NCBI GenBank assembly: GCA_948567375.1 | Contig: OX419762.1 | Coordinates: 58,732,841 to 58,796,840 of the forward strand | Length of the DNA: 64,000 nt | From: Lunularia cruciata | Taxonomy: Eukaryota; Streptophyta; Marchantiopsida; Lunulariales; Lunulariaceae | Direction of reading: 5' to 3' | Part shown: positions 23,701 through 35,438 of the stretch, piece after piece | Layout of the letters: each line of letters opens with the position of its first letter | Position numbering within the stretch: the stretch's first letter is position 1 | Made by a program: the position numbers and the translations under genes | Notes under the pieces: generated by a model | Databases searched by the model: none | What the model was told of the DNA's origin: nothing | What the model saw: the letters and a program-made list of their open reading frames with translations, nothing else

Positions 23701-24531
23701 TATCGGATCGGGATAAGTATCAATTTTGAGATAGGAAGAGGTAGATATGAAGAGATGGATTGTCAATTTGGATCTGCAGGTAGGAAGAGATGTTAGGAAG
23801 TGGTACATTAGTAGGAAGAATTGCCATTTGCTTTAGTATTTAAGGGGAGCATTTGCAATCTCATGTTGTTCAATATTCATATTTCTGAAGATAGATAAAG
23901 CAAAGTGTTGTTTTTAGTGCTCGTCGCTTGAGCTTAATTTCGATTGTCAATTCTGTGTTTGTGTTTGTGAGTGTGTGTAGAATTCCAAAGTGCAAGTCAG
24001 TGTATCTGTGGATGGTGGATTGTGCAGCCTTGGATTGTGCAGCCTTGATCTTCATTCTATGTGTTTGATCCTGAGTGAAGTGCATCGGAGCAATGCCTTG
24101 ACAGGTCTGAGAAGAATTGTAGTGTTGGTAGTATTTTGCATTTGTGGGTGTAGCACAAAGCTGATGTGAAGCAATTTTGATCAAGGAAGTTGTGCCTTCA
24201 ATGGAGGGGTGGAACACAATTCTGAGGCAAAATCGTTCTTTGCAGTGAAGTGCCTTCTTTGGGAGAATCTAAATCATCACAATCAAGAGTTATTTGGACA
24301 GAATTTGCTATGATGTGCTTATGTGTGTGTGTATTCATGACAAGTTGTCAAGATTGTGAGCTTGTTACTCTCTTCTAGGTGTAGTTTCTACTTGAGAGAT
24401 TAAAGAAGCAATCAAGAAGAACTACAAGTTACTATTTGACTTTGTATTTGACCAATTCTGAATCGTATCTCTGTGGGAACAAACTTTACTTACCCAATTA
24501 CCGCAAAAGTGATATTTGCCGGGTTGTCACA
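20791..24531 (+). repeat. 3' LTR of Tat-1 (3,741 bp)
   Basis: It runs from TGTGGTGCCCACA to GGGTTGTCACA, colinear with 10869-14619. It carries the same coding frame (MTTIWGNIRLQLHRDK at 21144, coiled coil at 22504-23073, C-terminal block to 23716) with a different set of stops and frame changes, so the two copies decayed independently after insertion. Confidence 0.92.
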
Positions 24532-26648
24532 AGTGGACCAGTATTGATGGAATTGGGCAACCTTTGGTTTTGAGACCAAGAAGCACAACCACTTCAAGGA
24601 GAGCAGGGACGGGTAGAGAACAGAGAGATGTGGGTCCCACGAAGAGAAAGAACTCAAGGGGAACAACACCATTGTTACAATTGTGGTTGTATTGGGCATA
24701 TATCTACCAACTATTGTGCTCGTCTCCCTAGAGGCCCTTGGACTTCATAAAGGCAATCTTTGAACAACATGGAGAGACACAATGAAGAGGAGGAGGTGGA
24801 AATCACTTTGGAAAACAAATATTGCCAATAAATGTGTCTTATGGCTTTATTGGCTCAATAAGGAAGCATAAAAGTGAGGGAAGGAAGAAGACAAGTACGC
24901 AAAGATATCAAAAGGTAACCTCACAATTGATTATAGTAAATGGAGTCCTAGAAGGCAATCAAGTGAGAATATTAATAGATCCGGGAGCAACATAGAATTT
25001 CTTGTCTTGCTCTATTGCAATAAGATTGGGAAGGGATCTAGAGAGAGATGAGAGTGAAGAAGTAGAGTTACCTAACAAGCAAACGCAGAGGATTGAATAA
25101 TTACCTAGATGAGAAACACTCTAGTAAGAGAATATCAAGAAGCAATTGAGTGGTGAGTGATATAATTAACTCGTTATGATGCAATCTTAGGCATGCCATG
25201 GATAGAGCATTACAACCCTATGGTAGATTGGAGGAAGAAAGTAATGAGAACCTATCAATGGTCAATCATTGGGGTTAAAGAAAAATCACACAAGCAAGAA
25301 TTGCCTCTCTATGTCATAGGGACAATAGCTATCTGTAAGACCAATAGATTTTTCATGGGTCTAATAAGAGAAGTCTAGAGTGCACAACTTGATAGACAAA
25401 TTCTTGAGAAATTGAAGGATGTGGTAAATGAGTTTCAAGTTGTCTTTCTTGAAGATCTACCCTTAGGATTACCACCAAAAAGGATAGTAGATCATCAAAT
25501 TGAGACACTTCTAGGGAAGACACCTCCTTGTAAGGCCTCATATCATCTATCACTTCATGAGTTGGAGGAGTGTAAGAATCAAATTGAGGATATGTTGTAA
25601 AAAGGGTTCATTTAACCTAACGTATCACCATATGGAGCTCCTATCTTGTTTGTGAAGAAGAAGGATGATATAATGCGCATGTGCATTGACTATAGGAGTC
25701 TCAATCATCAAATAGTGAAGAAAAAATACCCCTTACCTCGCATGGATGACCTATTTGATCAACTCAATGGAGCAAGACACTTCACCAAACTAGATTTGCG
25801 GAGTAGTTACAATCAAATCCAAATTGTAGAGGAAGATGTGTACAAAACTACCTTTCAAACCAAGTATGGCTACTTTGAGTATTGCGTGATGCCTTTTGGT
25901 CTCACCAATGCATTTGCCACTTTCATGGGTTTAATGAATGACATATTTTTTCCATATTTGGATAAGTCTGTTATCATCTTCCTGGATGACATCTTAGTAT
26001 ATAGTAGCACGGTGACAAAACACAAACAATACCTACAAGAAGTCCTCCAGATTCTAAGATAAAATTGATTGTATGCCAAAATATCAAAGTGTGAGTTTGG
26101 CAAGTTTAAAGTAGACTACTTGGGGCAAAGAGTAAGTGCAGAGGGTATTTAAGTATTGACAAATAAAATAGAGGTCATTCAAAAATGAAGTGCCCTAAAA
26201 GATCAAACTCAACTTGTGAGTTTGATCTTTCAAGAGCTTCTTGGAGTTGATTGGATTCTATTGTTGATTTGTCAAGGACTTCTCCAAGGTTGCATAGCTT
26301 TTAACAACACTACTTGGCAAGGGGAAGAAGTGAAAATGGGGAACTGCACAAGAGTTGGCCTTTCAAGAATTAAAAGCCGCCTTGCTACATGCACCAATCT
26401 TGAAGTAGTATGACCCAAAACGTCCAATCAAGTTGGCTATGGATGCATCAAGCATAGCAATAAGAGCAATCTTATAACAAGTGTGGCATGATGGATGTCA
26501 ATTAATTGTATATTTCTTTCAAAAGTTGTAACTGGTAGAGCACAACTACCATACCATAGAATGAGAAAAGTTGCCCATCATCCTTGCAACCAAGCATTAG
26601 AAGCACTATTTAGGCAAGAAGGCATTTGTAGTAGAGATAGACCACAAA
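24532..26648 (+). pseudogene. Chromovirus B: gag C-terminus, protease, RT, start of RNase H
   Basis: This resumes B after Tat-1. Gag zinc knuckle CYNCGCIGHISTNYC lies near 24680. The protease motif at about 24975 reads ILIDPGAT, so the usual DSG has become DPG. RT (25412-26140): [31 protein letters not shown] (motif A), [12 protein letters not shown] and FLDDILVYS (motif C, intact). RNase H starts at about 26390 with LAMDASSIAI and is cut at VVEIDHK by chromovirus F; the remaining half starts at 47101. Stops (TAA at 25598 and 25615 and others) and frameshifts make it non-functional. In an intact element these domains process and copy the RNA. Confidence 0.88.
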
Positions 26649-27058
26649 TGTAACAATATGGAGTTTAGAGATGTAGTTAGTAAGGCTAAAAAAGTAGAGA
26701 ATAAGCCAAATTAGCCTAGAATATTCTAAAAGCATCTAGGAAGCTTCTTGGGAAGCTTCCTAACTAGTTAACTTGTGCGCCAAGCAGGTAGCTTCTAGAA
26801 GCTTCTAATTAGCTTAGCTTGCATGCCAGATAGGTGACTTCTAGAAGGCAGCTTCTTGAGAAGCTTCCTAGTTAACTTGGCTTGCACTCTAAAAAGCGGC
26901 TCGGGGAAGCTTCTTGAGAAGCTTCTCAAGGGCTTTGTATGCTATCTATAAATACCAAAGCTAAAGCTCATGCTAGGCATTTGGAGTTTTCACTCATTAA
27001 AGTGTCCCAATGTGAGTTTCCATTCTTCTATTTCTCTCCTTGGTCTTGGTTTTTTACA
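26649..27058 (+). repeat. 5' LTR of chromovirus F (410 bp)
   Basis: It begins TGTAACAATATGG and ends TTTTTACA. It contains many AAGCTTCT/AGAAGCTT blocks. It aligns along its length with 46689-47100 and, reversed, with 62559-62971. Confidence 0.92.
26735..26954 (+). promoter_or_regulatory. Heat-shock-element cluster and TATA box in the F LTR
   Basis: At 26793-26805 the sequence TTCTAGAAGCTTC is a perfect three-unit heat shock element (TTCnnGAAnnTTC). Two-unit or imperfect copies lie around it: TTCTAGAA at 26839-26846, and GGAAGCTTC-type pairs near 26741, 26858 and 26912. A TATA box TATAAATA is at 26947-26954. The arrangement matches heat-responsive plant promoters such as that of the Arabidopsis element ONSEN. 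The same cluster is in the 3' LTR (perfect element 46834-46846, TATA 46989-46996). Confidence 0.65.
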
Positions 27059-27059
27059 T

Positions 27060-27071
27060 TGGTATCAGAGC
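27060..27071 (+). promoter_or_regulatory. Primer-binding site of chromovirus F
   Basis: TGGTATCAGAGC, complementary to initiator Met tRNA, starts one base after the LTR end at 27058. Confidence 0.9.
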
Positions 27072-27427
27072 AAGAATGGGATGGATGGAATTTATGGACC
27101 ACCAAATCTACTTCCACCAAATCATTGGGATTTTCATGTCTAGATATTACCCAAGCATTGTTTCACACAATTCATCACCTTGCGCTTTGGGCAAGATTTT
27201 CTACATATGATCACCGTGTCTGAGGAACTCTTGATACTTCCAGTTGTAACTTATGGAGAACGGTGGACATGCTGCATCTATGTGCTAATCAATTAGATAA
27301 ATTGGGACTAGTGGGATAGAGTAGTAGCTATAGCGGCAATACCAGATGTTATCCTTGTGATGTAGCAAGCACCTTACTTGATTGCTGGATGAACAAGATC
27401 AACAACGAGAACATATCAAGAGAGCAT
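27072..27427 (+). other. Chromovirus F leader and start of gag region, interrupted by H
   Basis: Short broken frames only. No motif is recognised before the H boundary at 27428. The gag capsid region continues on the far side of H at 42331. Confidence 0.55.
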
Positions 27428-28090
27428 TGTCGTGCGTATATACGTCGCTACACAACATACATTACTGTCAACATCATACACTATAGAAACACAATTCACA
27501 CATAAGTCATACATTGACTCTAAAGTGCCACAATAATTAGATTACTTAACACTCTCAACTCAACTCCACTCAGATTAGTACTTGATTTGTCACTCTATAA
27601 ACTGCCAACAACTGGGCACTGATTACAGTCAAGCCACACCCACTCAAGCATAGAGAATATAGGTGACGCTCACCGGCCTCTGTCCACCATAACCAAGAAC
27701 TCAAAGGCTCAACATCAGAGAAGTGAGCTCCCTGGAGCTCACTTTGAAACTATACCCCCCTGGACTCGAGTTAGCACTGAAACCCTAACGGTCCTACTGA
27801 TAGCACACTCGATGGTGCAAATGGTGCAAAGTGACGGTGGGCTCCACCGTGAAGTCGGTACCCCAAACATGAAATCTAACCGTCGGAAAGTAGTCTCTGA
27901 GAAACTGCTGAGATCACTCTAACTACTATCACTAGAACTCTAGTGTCCGAGCATCTAAATGTGGCACTACAAATGGCGTGACAGTTGTCATGCGTATATT
28001 CATCGCTAAACAACATACATCGCTATCAACATCATACACTATAGAAACACAACTCACACATAAGTCATACATAGACTCTAAAGTGCCACA
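27428..28090 (-). repeat. H terminal repeats X1-Y1-X2
   Basis: X1 and X2 (105 bp each) are near-identical: both start TGTCRTGCG and end AAAGTGCCACA. Y1 is 451 bp and ends GGCGTGACA, followed by GT and X2. X1-Y1 is exactly 556 bp, the same as the solo unit at 7148-7703. The Y1/X2 junction forms an inverted repeat (TGACAGTTGTCA). Confidence 0.85.
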
Positions 28091-28259
28091 ATCGCCCCCC
28101 TAGCTGGCGGTTAGGTCCCTCTAACTCCAGATAGCCATCTACTCTAAGTATATGGTATACCCTCTAATGGGCAAAGATCAGGAGGCCGAGTGCTATGGAG
28201 CCCCATCGTTAGTTGCCTGTCTGCAATCTATACCATATAAAGAATGAACTGGCTATAGG

Positions 28260-31200
28260 TCAAGTACATCTAGGACATAACCACTATCTTTGAGGAACCA
28301 CCGTGAGGGGAGGAGTCATACAAGCCATATGCCATCCTCTCGAACAGCTATCACACACTAACATAGTAGTAGCTCCACCAGAAGAGCCATATAACATACA
28401 CCTCAAGCCTGCACGTACAAGTGCCAAGCTTGGGTCCATAGAACCATCAATGTTTGGAAGGTGGCATGGCGCACAATTGCGCACATGATCCTTCCAAACA
28501 ATACCATCACGTCCTTCTAACACAAGGACTCCAAATGGCAAAACCTCGTGCACTCTCAAGATAGTGCGGCCTGTAGAGACATCAAGTGTCGTTGGTGCTA
28601 TCTGTTGTAGATATACATAGTCGCCTGGATGAAATCGACAGATTGAGGGTTTATAACCTCCTCCTCGAATGGTAGCATAGCGTAAAGTATCTCTATGCTG
28701 AGCAATCGCCAAGTTCTCAAAGGCCATTGGCATCACTCTCTAAAAGATCTGTGCCCGTAGAGAACATGTGCTCATCCATACATCAGGGTCATCCAAGTCC
28801 AAAACTACAATAACATCTTGACAAATGGCTGCTGGTAAATCTGGATCTCGTCCATAGAGTAGAAAGTATGGAGAGAAGGATGCTAAGGAGGCTTGCCGGC
28901 TGAACCGATAGCCCATGGCCAACCAAGGTAACTGGAGATCCCAATCTCCTAAGTGGCCTCTCTATAAACCATACTTTTGCAATCCTCTCTTCACCGTCTG
29001 AACCACTCTCTCTGCTAATCCATCTGCCTCAAGGTGATCTCGGGATGTAGTACGATGATCAATCAAAGCCTTGTCACACAAGACCTGAAACTCCCCCAAG
29101 AACTCTGTACCCTAATCAGTCAAAACCTCAGCTGGTGCACCAAAATGACTAAGAACTCGATCCAAGAACGAGTAAGCTGTCCCTTCACTAGACTTGTCAG
29201 GAAGTGCCACCAACTCAATCCACTTGGAGAAGTGCTCCACCATCACCAAAACATACCGATGATGTCTCATAGTCAGCGGTAAAGGTCCGGCAAAGTCCAA
29301 ACTCCAATGGTAACCCAATCCCATGATAGGTAATGGGTGTAATTGTGGCGTAGGAGCATTGAATGATGCTCTAACTCGGTCACAAACCACACATCTGGCA
29401 ACAAACTGTTGTACCTGGGTATGCATACCGTGCCACCAATAATGACTCAGGAGTAAGCTATACGTACGCTTTACTCCAAAATGTACTAGCTCCTCATGAG
29501 CATGATGGACCAACTATGGTCTCTGTGATGGAAGTGGTACTACTCGCACTCTACCATCCTCCCATACACGCAAAAAGTGTCTACCTTCCAATCTGAACCG
29601 TCTGGCTCGCTGAAGAACATGGTCTCTCTCCTTGGCCCCAACTATGCCACCCACAACACCAGTGCAAAGATAGTCCATCACTAAGACATCATCATGAATG
29701 TCTCGCTGAACTGTACCAATATCTTCACTCTCTGGATCTATGACCTCAATAACTCCTCCTGTATGCGCTGAGAGAGATACCACCAAAGCCTCTGCAAATA
29801 TACACAGAAAGGCCAATGCATGCCAACCTGGCACCATCTCCTCATCTGTCTCACCATGCCAACATGCTCCGGTTTGATCCTGCTAGCTGGGACATGGGTT
29901 TCTACTCAACCCATCTGCATCACGGTTCACCACTCCAGGTCTATGAACAACCGTGAAATCATACTCCTGTAAAATCAGAGCCCATCGTGCAAGCTTCCCG
30001 GAAAGCTTGTCGGACTCTATCAACCACTTCAGCGGCTGATGATCAATGATGAGAGTGAAGGGGTTACCAAATAGGTAACATCGGAAATGTGCTACTGCCC
30101 AAACTGCTGCCAAGCACTCTCCCTCATATGAACTATACTTTGCCTCCGCTGAATTGTTGGAGCAACTAGCATAGGCCACCACAAACTCCTTCCTCTCATC
30201 ATCATGCTAGGTGAGCACCGCTCCAAGCCCCAACATACTCCAATCAGTGTGAACCTAAAATGGTCGTCCCCTGATTGGTCTCTTCAAAATAGGAGTAGAT
30301 GTCAACCTCTCCTTGAGCTCTACAAAAGCTCTCTCCTGCTCATCTCCCCAACACCACTCATGTGTAAGCTTGGTCAGCTTCGTCAAGGCCTTGGCAATGG
30401 CACTAAATCCTCTAACATAGCGGCGATAGAAGTTTGCCAACCCAAGGAATGCTCGCACTCTGCTCACATCCGTAGGCCGAGGAATACGTGCAATAGCCTC
30501 CACCTTGGTCTACTGGACACCAAGTCCTCAGGGGTAGATAGTGTGACCCAAATACTCAACCTGCTTATGGAAGAACCTACACTTCCCAAGATGTAATTTG
30601 AGTCCATGAGATCTCAACCTCTCAAACACCTCCAACAACTGTCTCTCATGCTCCTCCACAGTAGTGCTATAAACCAAAATGTCATCAATATAGCACCGAG
30701 CAAAATCCAATCCAGCTAGGATCCTATCCAGACCCTCTAGAACTCAGCAAGAGCATTCTTCAACCCAAATGGTAAGAACCTCCACTGATATAACACATCC
30801 TTGCCGTGAGGATCAATAGCCCAAAATGCTATCTTGGACTTATCTTCTTCCCTGATTGGCAACTGATGATATCCCGCTCAAAGATCCAAAGTACTAAAGA
30901 TCTTTGCATGCCCAATCGCATCAAAAATCTCCTCTGGTGTAGGCATGGCATACTGATCAGCCCTGGTCTGTCGGTTGATAGGACAGTAATCTCCACACAT
31001 CCGCCTATTTGTATAGTTGCCATGCATATCCTTCTTGGCTAGCATCACTATCGTTGATGCATACTCTCCATGTGAAATCTCCACCAAACCAGCCTCAAAA
31101 AGGTCACTACTCCGGCTCTGAATCAATGTCCTCTCCATATCACTATATTGATAAGGACATTGGAAAACTGGTGTGTCACTAGTCAGCTCAATCCGTATAC

Positions 31201-31730
31201 TAGGTCCCTTCAAAGCACCCAAATCCTTCATACTGAAGGCAAAACAACTTGTGTGACTCCTCAAGAACCTCCAAACCCTCCATCTTTCCTCTTGAGTAAG
31301 CTTGGGTCCAAGATCTGGCTCCCAAGTATCCTTTATAACTGTAGTAGGAGTGGAAGACGTACTAATTGGCTGCTACATTAGGCCCTTGGGAGCAATAGTG
31401 TCATGCTCCCGACCACTAGAGGTCCCAACCTCTGTGTGAAAAACTCCCTCCGCTCTGGCTGCAAGCTCCACACGTCCTCTAGCTGCATCCCATGTGGACC
31501 AAGGGTGTAATCCAAGTACCCCACGCTCACCTAGATGGACTCCAAGTAGCTACTGGATGTGTCCCAAGAATACCACGTCCACTCGGTCCATCGCCCCCAA
31601 CATGTGCCTGAATCGTCTCGATAGGCATAGGGCTCACAAGTGTCCGAGTGGTGATGCCTATCAAGCGCATCCTACACTGCTCTACCAAGCCAAGGCTCAC
31701 AATCCAGGTCAAACAATTCAGGTCCATAGC
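28260..31730 (-). pseudogene. H pol: RT, RNase H, DDE integrase and C-terminal PHD-like finger
   Basis: On the minus strand, right to left: end of the protease domain and linker (31730-31300), RT with TIVMLAKKD, FSTLDL (motif A), FLPFGLKNA and CYIDDILVYS (intact YxDD, 30710-30530). RNase H: AYASCSNNSAEAKYSSYEGE and IIDHQPLKWL. Integrase: zinc region HHAHEELVHFG with CVVCDRV; core SLDFAGPL, VLTD and DGLAERVVQ (Asp, Asp, Glu all present). C-terminal barrel: RFHPGDYVYLQQ. It is followed at 28400-28266 by a C4HC3 PHD-type pattern: C, then Tyr in place of the second Cys, CDSC, GWHMAC, PPLTVVP, then W-L-C-P-R-C just past a TAG at 28284. The frame is constant except for one shift between about 30878 and 30740. 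Confidence 0.82.
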
Positions 31731-33636
31731 TGTGACAACCCGGCAAATATCACTTTTGCGGTAATTGGGTAAGTAAAGTTTGTTCCCACAAAGATATGGT
31801 TCAGAATTGGTCAAATACGAAGTCAAACAGTAACAATGTAGTTCTTCTTGAGTTTGTCTTTATTCTCTCAGGTAGAAACCACACCCAGAAGAGAGTAACA
31901 AGCACTGACTTGCAGTCTTGTCACAAATTCACTCTCCTTAATCACAAATCCTTCAATTCTTTCCAAACAATCTTGATTGTGATGATTCAGGCTCTCCCAA
32001 AAATGGCACTTCACTGCAAAACAACTTCGCCTCAGAATTGTGTTCCACCCCTCCACTGAAGGCACAACTTCCTTGATCAAAATTGCTTCACATCAACCTC
32101 GCACTGCACTCACAAATGCAGAATACTACCAACACTACAATTCCTCTCAAATCTATCAAGGCATTGCTTCGATTGCACTTCACTTAAGATTAAACATACA
32201 TAATGAAGATCAAGGCTGTGGAATCCAACATCCAACAAGCACACTGACTTGCACTTCGAATTTCTCCATACACTCACAAACACAATCATAAAGTTGATAC
32301 TCGGAATCAAGCTCAAGCAAAGAGCACTACTTCACAGCACTTTGCTTTATCTATTCTCAAAAATAATGAGCAATGAACAACATTTCTCTGCAAATGCCAC
32401 TCTTAAGTAGTGAACAAATCGACAGTTCTAACAACTATACCGTTCTACAACAACTCTTCTAACCTGCAGATCTGAAATGACAATGCAACTCTTCATATCT
32501 GCCTCTTCATATCTCAAAACTGTTACTATTCCGATCCGATGTCTACTTCTTCCTCGACTTTCAAACCCAAACCCGAAGTAATCTTACTTCCTACTACTTT
32601 TTCCTCGGGTTTTGTATCTTCTACTTCTTCTACCAAATCCAACAATTCTCTTTCCTGATCTGAAATTCCACTATCCGGTAATCTATCTAATTCCTTATCT
32701 CCCGACCCACTCTTCTCTAATGTATCAAATAACAGATCCAATGACACTTGCACTCCTATCTCTCTTACTTCAAGTTTAACTACTATCAATTCTTTTACTA
32801 ATTCTATTGTGTCATCATCAAGAATTGTAATTGAAAGCATGAATACACTATTTACACCTTCAATTTGTAACCCACTTTCTCCTAATCATTGATGTTATTG
32901 ACCCGAAGACACTTATAGTCTGATCATGCACTTTGGGTTTATTCACTATTGCTACTTCTCCTTCAATTCATGTTCCATATTTAATCAAGACTGAAATTGA
33001 AGTCATGGGTATCCTAATTATCTTCTTTCTCTACTCTAACTTCCTTTGATCCCTCTGGAAAAACTCCCGAAGTCACCTTCACTGCACTCCGAGGTCCAAC
33101 TACCTTAGATTTAGTCATCTTCATCTTGAGGTAAAGTTTTTAGACCGAAAGTCATGTAAACCCAAAGTCTGAGTACAAAGTCCAAAGTACGAAGTCATAT
33201 TGACCCGAAGAACCTCAACCCGAAGTATATCTACTCCCAAAACTTCAAATGCTTGTAACTTCTTGTACAGACCTCCAAACTCTGCAATTTTGGTGGCAAC
33301 GGAAAGCACTGAACGAGATGCTTCCAACGAGATATAGCACGCTTTATTTGGACTTGTGATCACTGAGATATGGCCCCCGCAAGAATCTTGACTTGCAACT
33401 TCTATTTCTCCTTCGGGTTTGCCCTCCTCAACGTTTGATCCGAGTTTTTCCTCCTCTGGCACAAAGTAAACTTCTTCGGGTCTGAATACTTCTTCCTCTT
33501 ACATGAAGTCGACTTCCTTGAGTCTGATCAAAACACAAGTGTTTCCACTCATTTCTTCTCCATTTGGTTTCAATTTGGTTTTAGCAAGGCATTTCTTCTT
33601 CTAAACTCGTCCAAAATGAAAAATGTGGGTACCACA
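31731..33636 (-). repeat. 3' LTR of T2 (1,906 bp)
   Basis: It shares its U5-side about 1.1 kb with Tat-1. It includes the frame at 32840-32526 (EIGVQVSLDLLFDTLEKSG), which matches the C-terminal block of the Tat-1 LTR protein, and a further minus-strand frame at 33462-33121 of unknown nature. Confidence 0.85.
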
Positions 33637-34294
33637 TACCTCCTCCCTCAAATGTGATCGTCCCCGCAAACACATAACAAGGATTTAACAAGATGAATAA
33701 ACTGACAAAGGCAATGTTTCTCTGTTTGATTTTGTACAGCGTCCTGCACAAAATTAATAATTAAAGGGGTCTTTGTCAATGCTTCAATAAGTTCCTTCTT
33801 TGCACGCTCAATTGAGTATTCCAAATGGATCACTTAAGCCCAACAAGGATTGTTGTCTTCCAATTCAGCTTTTGCTCGGAGATCCAGAGCTTTCCTTCCC
33901 TCTATCGTAAACTCTTTTTTTCTTTCTTTTCCAAATAAGGAGAATTGCAAACCAAACAAGGTGACTGCCACTCCAAATCACTCCAAGATTTAAATTCATC
34001 GTTTGTGGCCCAGAATCTGAAGATGACAATTGGAACTCAAGGAAAGGTGTCTTTGGATTCACTTTCTCAAGAGATGGGAGTTCAACAATGCTAAGTGCTG
34101 GTGACACACAAAGTGTCGTGGCCACTATATGCTCCAACTCACTCCAAAAACACGATTTGTTGTCTGACTCTTCAAAGGAAGTAGACTCCTTCAAATCTTG
34201 ATTTAAATCTTGAACATTCTTGAAAATTCTCCTCATTCTCCTCCCCTGTTACAACATACAAACCAAACTTCATATCCTTTTACTCTTGAAGATT

Positions 34295-34315
34295 GTATCC
34301 CCGGTAGCGGTGCCA
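34295..34315 (-). promoter_or_regulatory. Primer-binding site of T2
   Basis: The minus strand reads TGGCACCGCTACCGGGG, 7 nt from the LTR edge, as in Tat-1. Confidence 0.85.
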
Positions 34316-34322
34316 AAAATCA

Positions 34323-35438
34323 TGTGATAACCCGACAAATATCACTTTTGCGGTAATCGGGTAAGTAAAGTTCGTTCCCACAAAGATATGGTTCAGAATT
34401 GGTCAAATACGAAGTCAAACAGTAACAATGTAGTTCTTCTTGAGTTTGTCTTTATTCTCTCAAGTAGAAACCACACCCAGAAGAGAGTAACAAGCACTAA
34501 CTCGCAGTCTTGTCACAAATTCACACTCTTTAATCACAAATCCTTCAATTCTTTCCAAACAATCTTGATTGTGATGATTCAGGCTCTCCCAAAAACGACA
34601 CTTCATTGCAAAACAACTTTGCCTCAGAATTGTGTTCCACCCCTCCACTGAAGGCACAACTTCCTTGATTGAAATTGCTTCACATCAACCTTGCACTGCA
34701 CTCACAAATGCAGAATACTACCAACACTACAATTCCTCTCAGATCTGTCAAGGCATTGCTTTGATTGCACTTCACTCAAGATCAAACACACAGAATGAAG
34801 ATCAAGGCTGTGGAATCCAACATCCAACAAGCACACTGACTTGCACTTCGAATTTCTCCACACACTCACAAACACAATCACAAAGTTGATACTTGGAATC
34901 AAGCTCAAGCGACGAGCACTTCTCCATAACACTTTGCTTTATCTATTCTCAAAAATAATGAGCAATGAACAACATTTCTCTATGAATGCCACTCTTAAGT
35001 AGTGAGCAAATCGACAGTTCTAACAACTATACCGTTCTACAACAACTCTTCTAACCTGTAGATCTGAAATGACAATGCACCTTTTCATATCTGCCTCTTC
35101 ATATCTCAAAACTGTTACTATTCCAATCCGATGTCTACTTCTTCCTCGACTTTCAAACCCAAACCCAAAGTAATCTTACTTCCTACTACTTTTTCCTCGG
35201 GTTTTGTATCTTCTACTTCTTCTACCAAATCCAACCATTCTCTTTCCTGATCTGAAATTCCACTATCAAGTAATCTAACTAATTCCTTATCTCCCGACCC
35301 ACTCTTCTCTAATGTATCAAATAATAGATCCGATGACACCTGCACTCCTATCTCTCTTACTTTGGGTTTAACTACTATCAATTCTTTTACTAATTCTACT
35401 GTGTCATCATCAAGAATTGTAATTGAAAGCATGAATAC
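34323..35438 (-). repeat. 5' LTR of T2, truncated
   Basis: It aligns with 31731-32847 of the 3' LTR, then stops after the shared ATGAATAC, where H sequence (minus-strand peptide GEQCYTLWVSTLTIGRRQ) resumes. Confidence 0.82.

Larger units (their letters stand above)
10869..24531 (+). mobile_element. Tat-1: Tat/Athila-type Ty3/gypsy element with 3.75-kb LTRs
   Basis: A complete but decayed element of 13,663 bp. LTRs are 10869-14619 and 20791-24531; the primer site is 14627-14647; gag-pol runs 14708-20779; the polypurine tract is 20778-20788. The flanks GGTGG (10864-10868) and AGTGG (24532-24536) are a 5-bp duplication with one change; the D gag at 52107 shows the uninterrupted site. No envelope-like frame fits between pol and the 3' LTR, because the purine tract starts at the pol stop. 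The RT motif DGFSGYNQ, the protease motif and the primer site put it in the non-chromodomain Tat/Athila group. Confidence 0.92.
31731..35438 (-). mobile_element. T2: short non-autonomous Tat-like LTR element in the H protease
   Basis: Minus-oriented. The 3' LTR 31731-33636 (1,906 bp) ends against a purine tract (33637-33652). The internal region is only about 690 bp. The primer site TGGCACCGCTACCGGGG is at 34315-34295, and the 5' LTR starts at 34323 and is truncated at 35438 after 1,116 bp. LTR ends match Tat-1 (the minus-strand end reads GGTTGTCACA), but the LTR is about half as long. The internal frames (33648-33833, 33865-34236) show no gag or pol motif. T2 depends on a partner such as Tat-1 for proteins. 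The truncation prevents a duplication check. Confidence 0.85.

Noticed and set aside
28266..28400. PHD finger as a host chromatin gene fragment
   Set aside because: It is in frame with and directly downstream of the H integrase, and upstream of the H purine tract and repeat.
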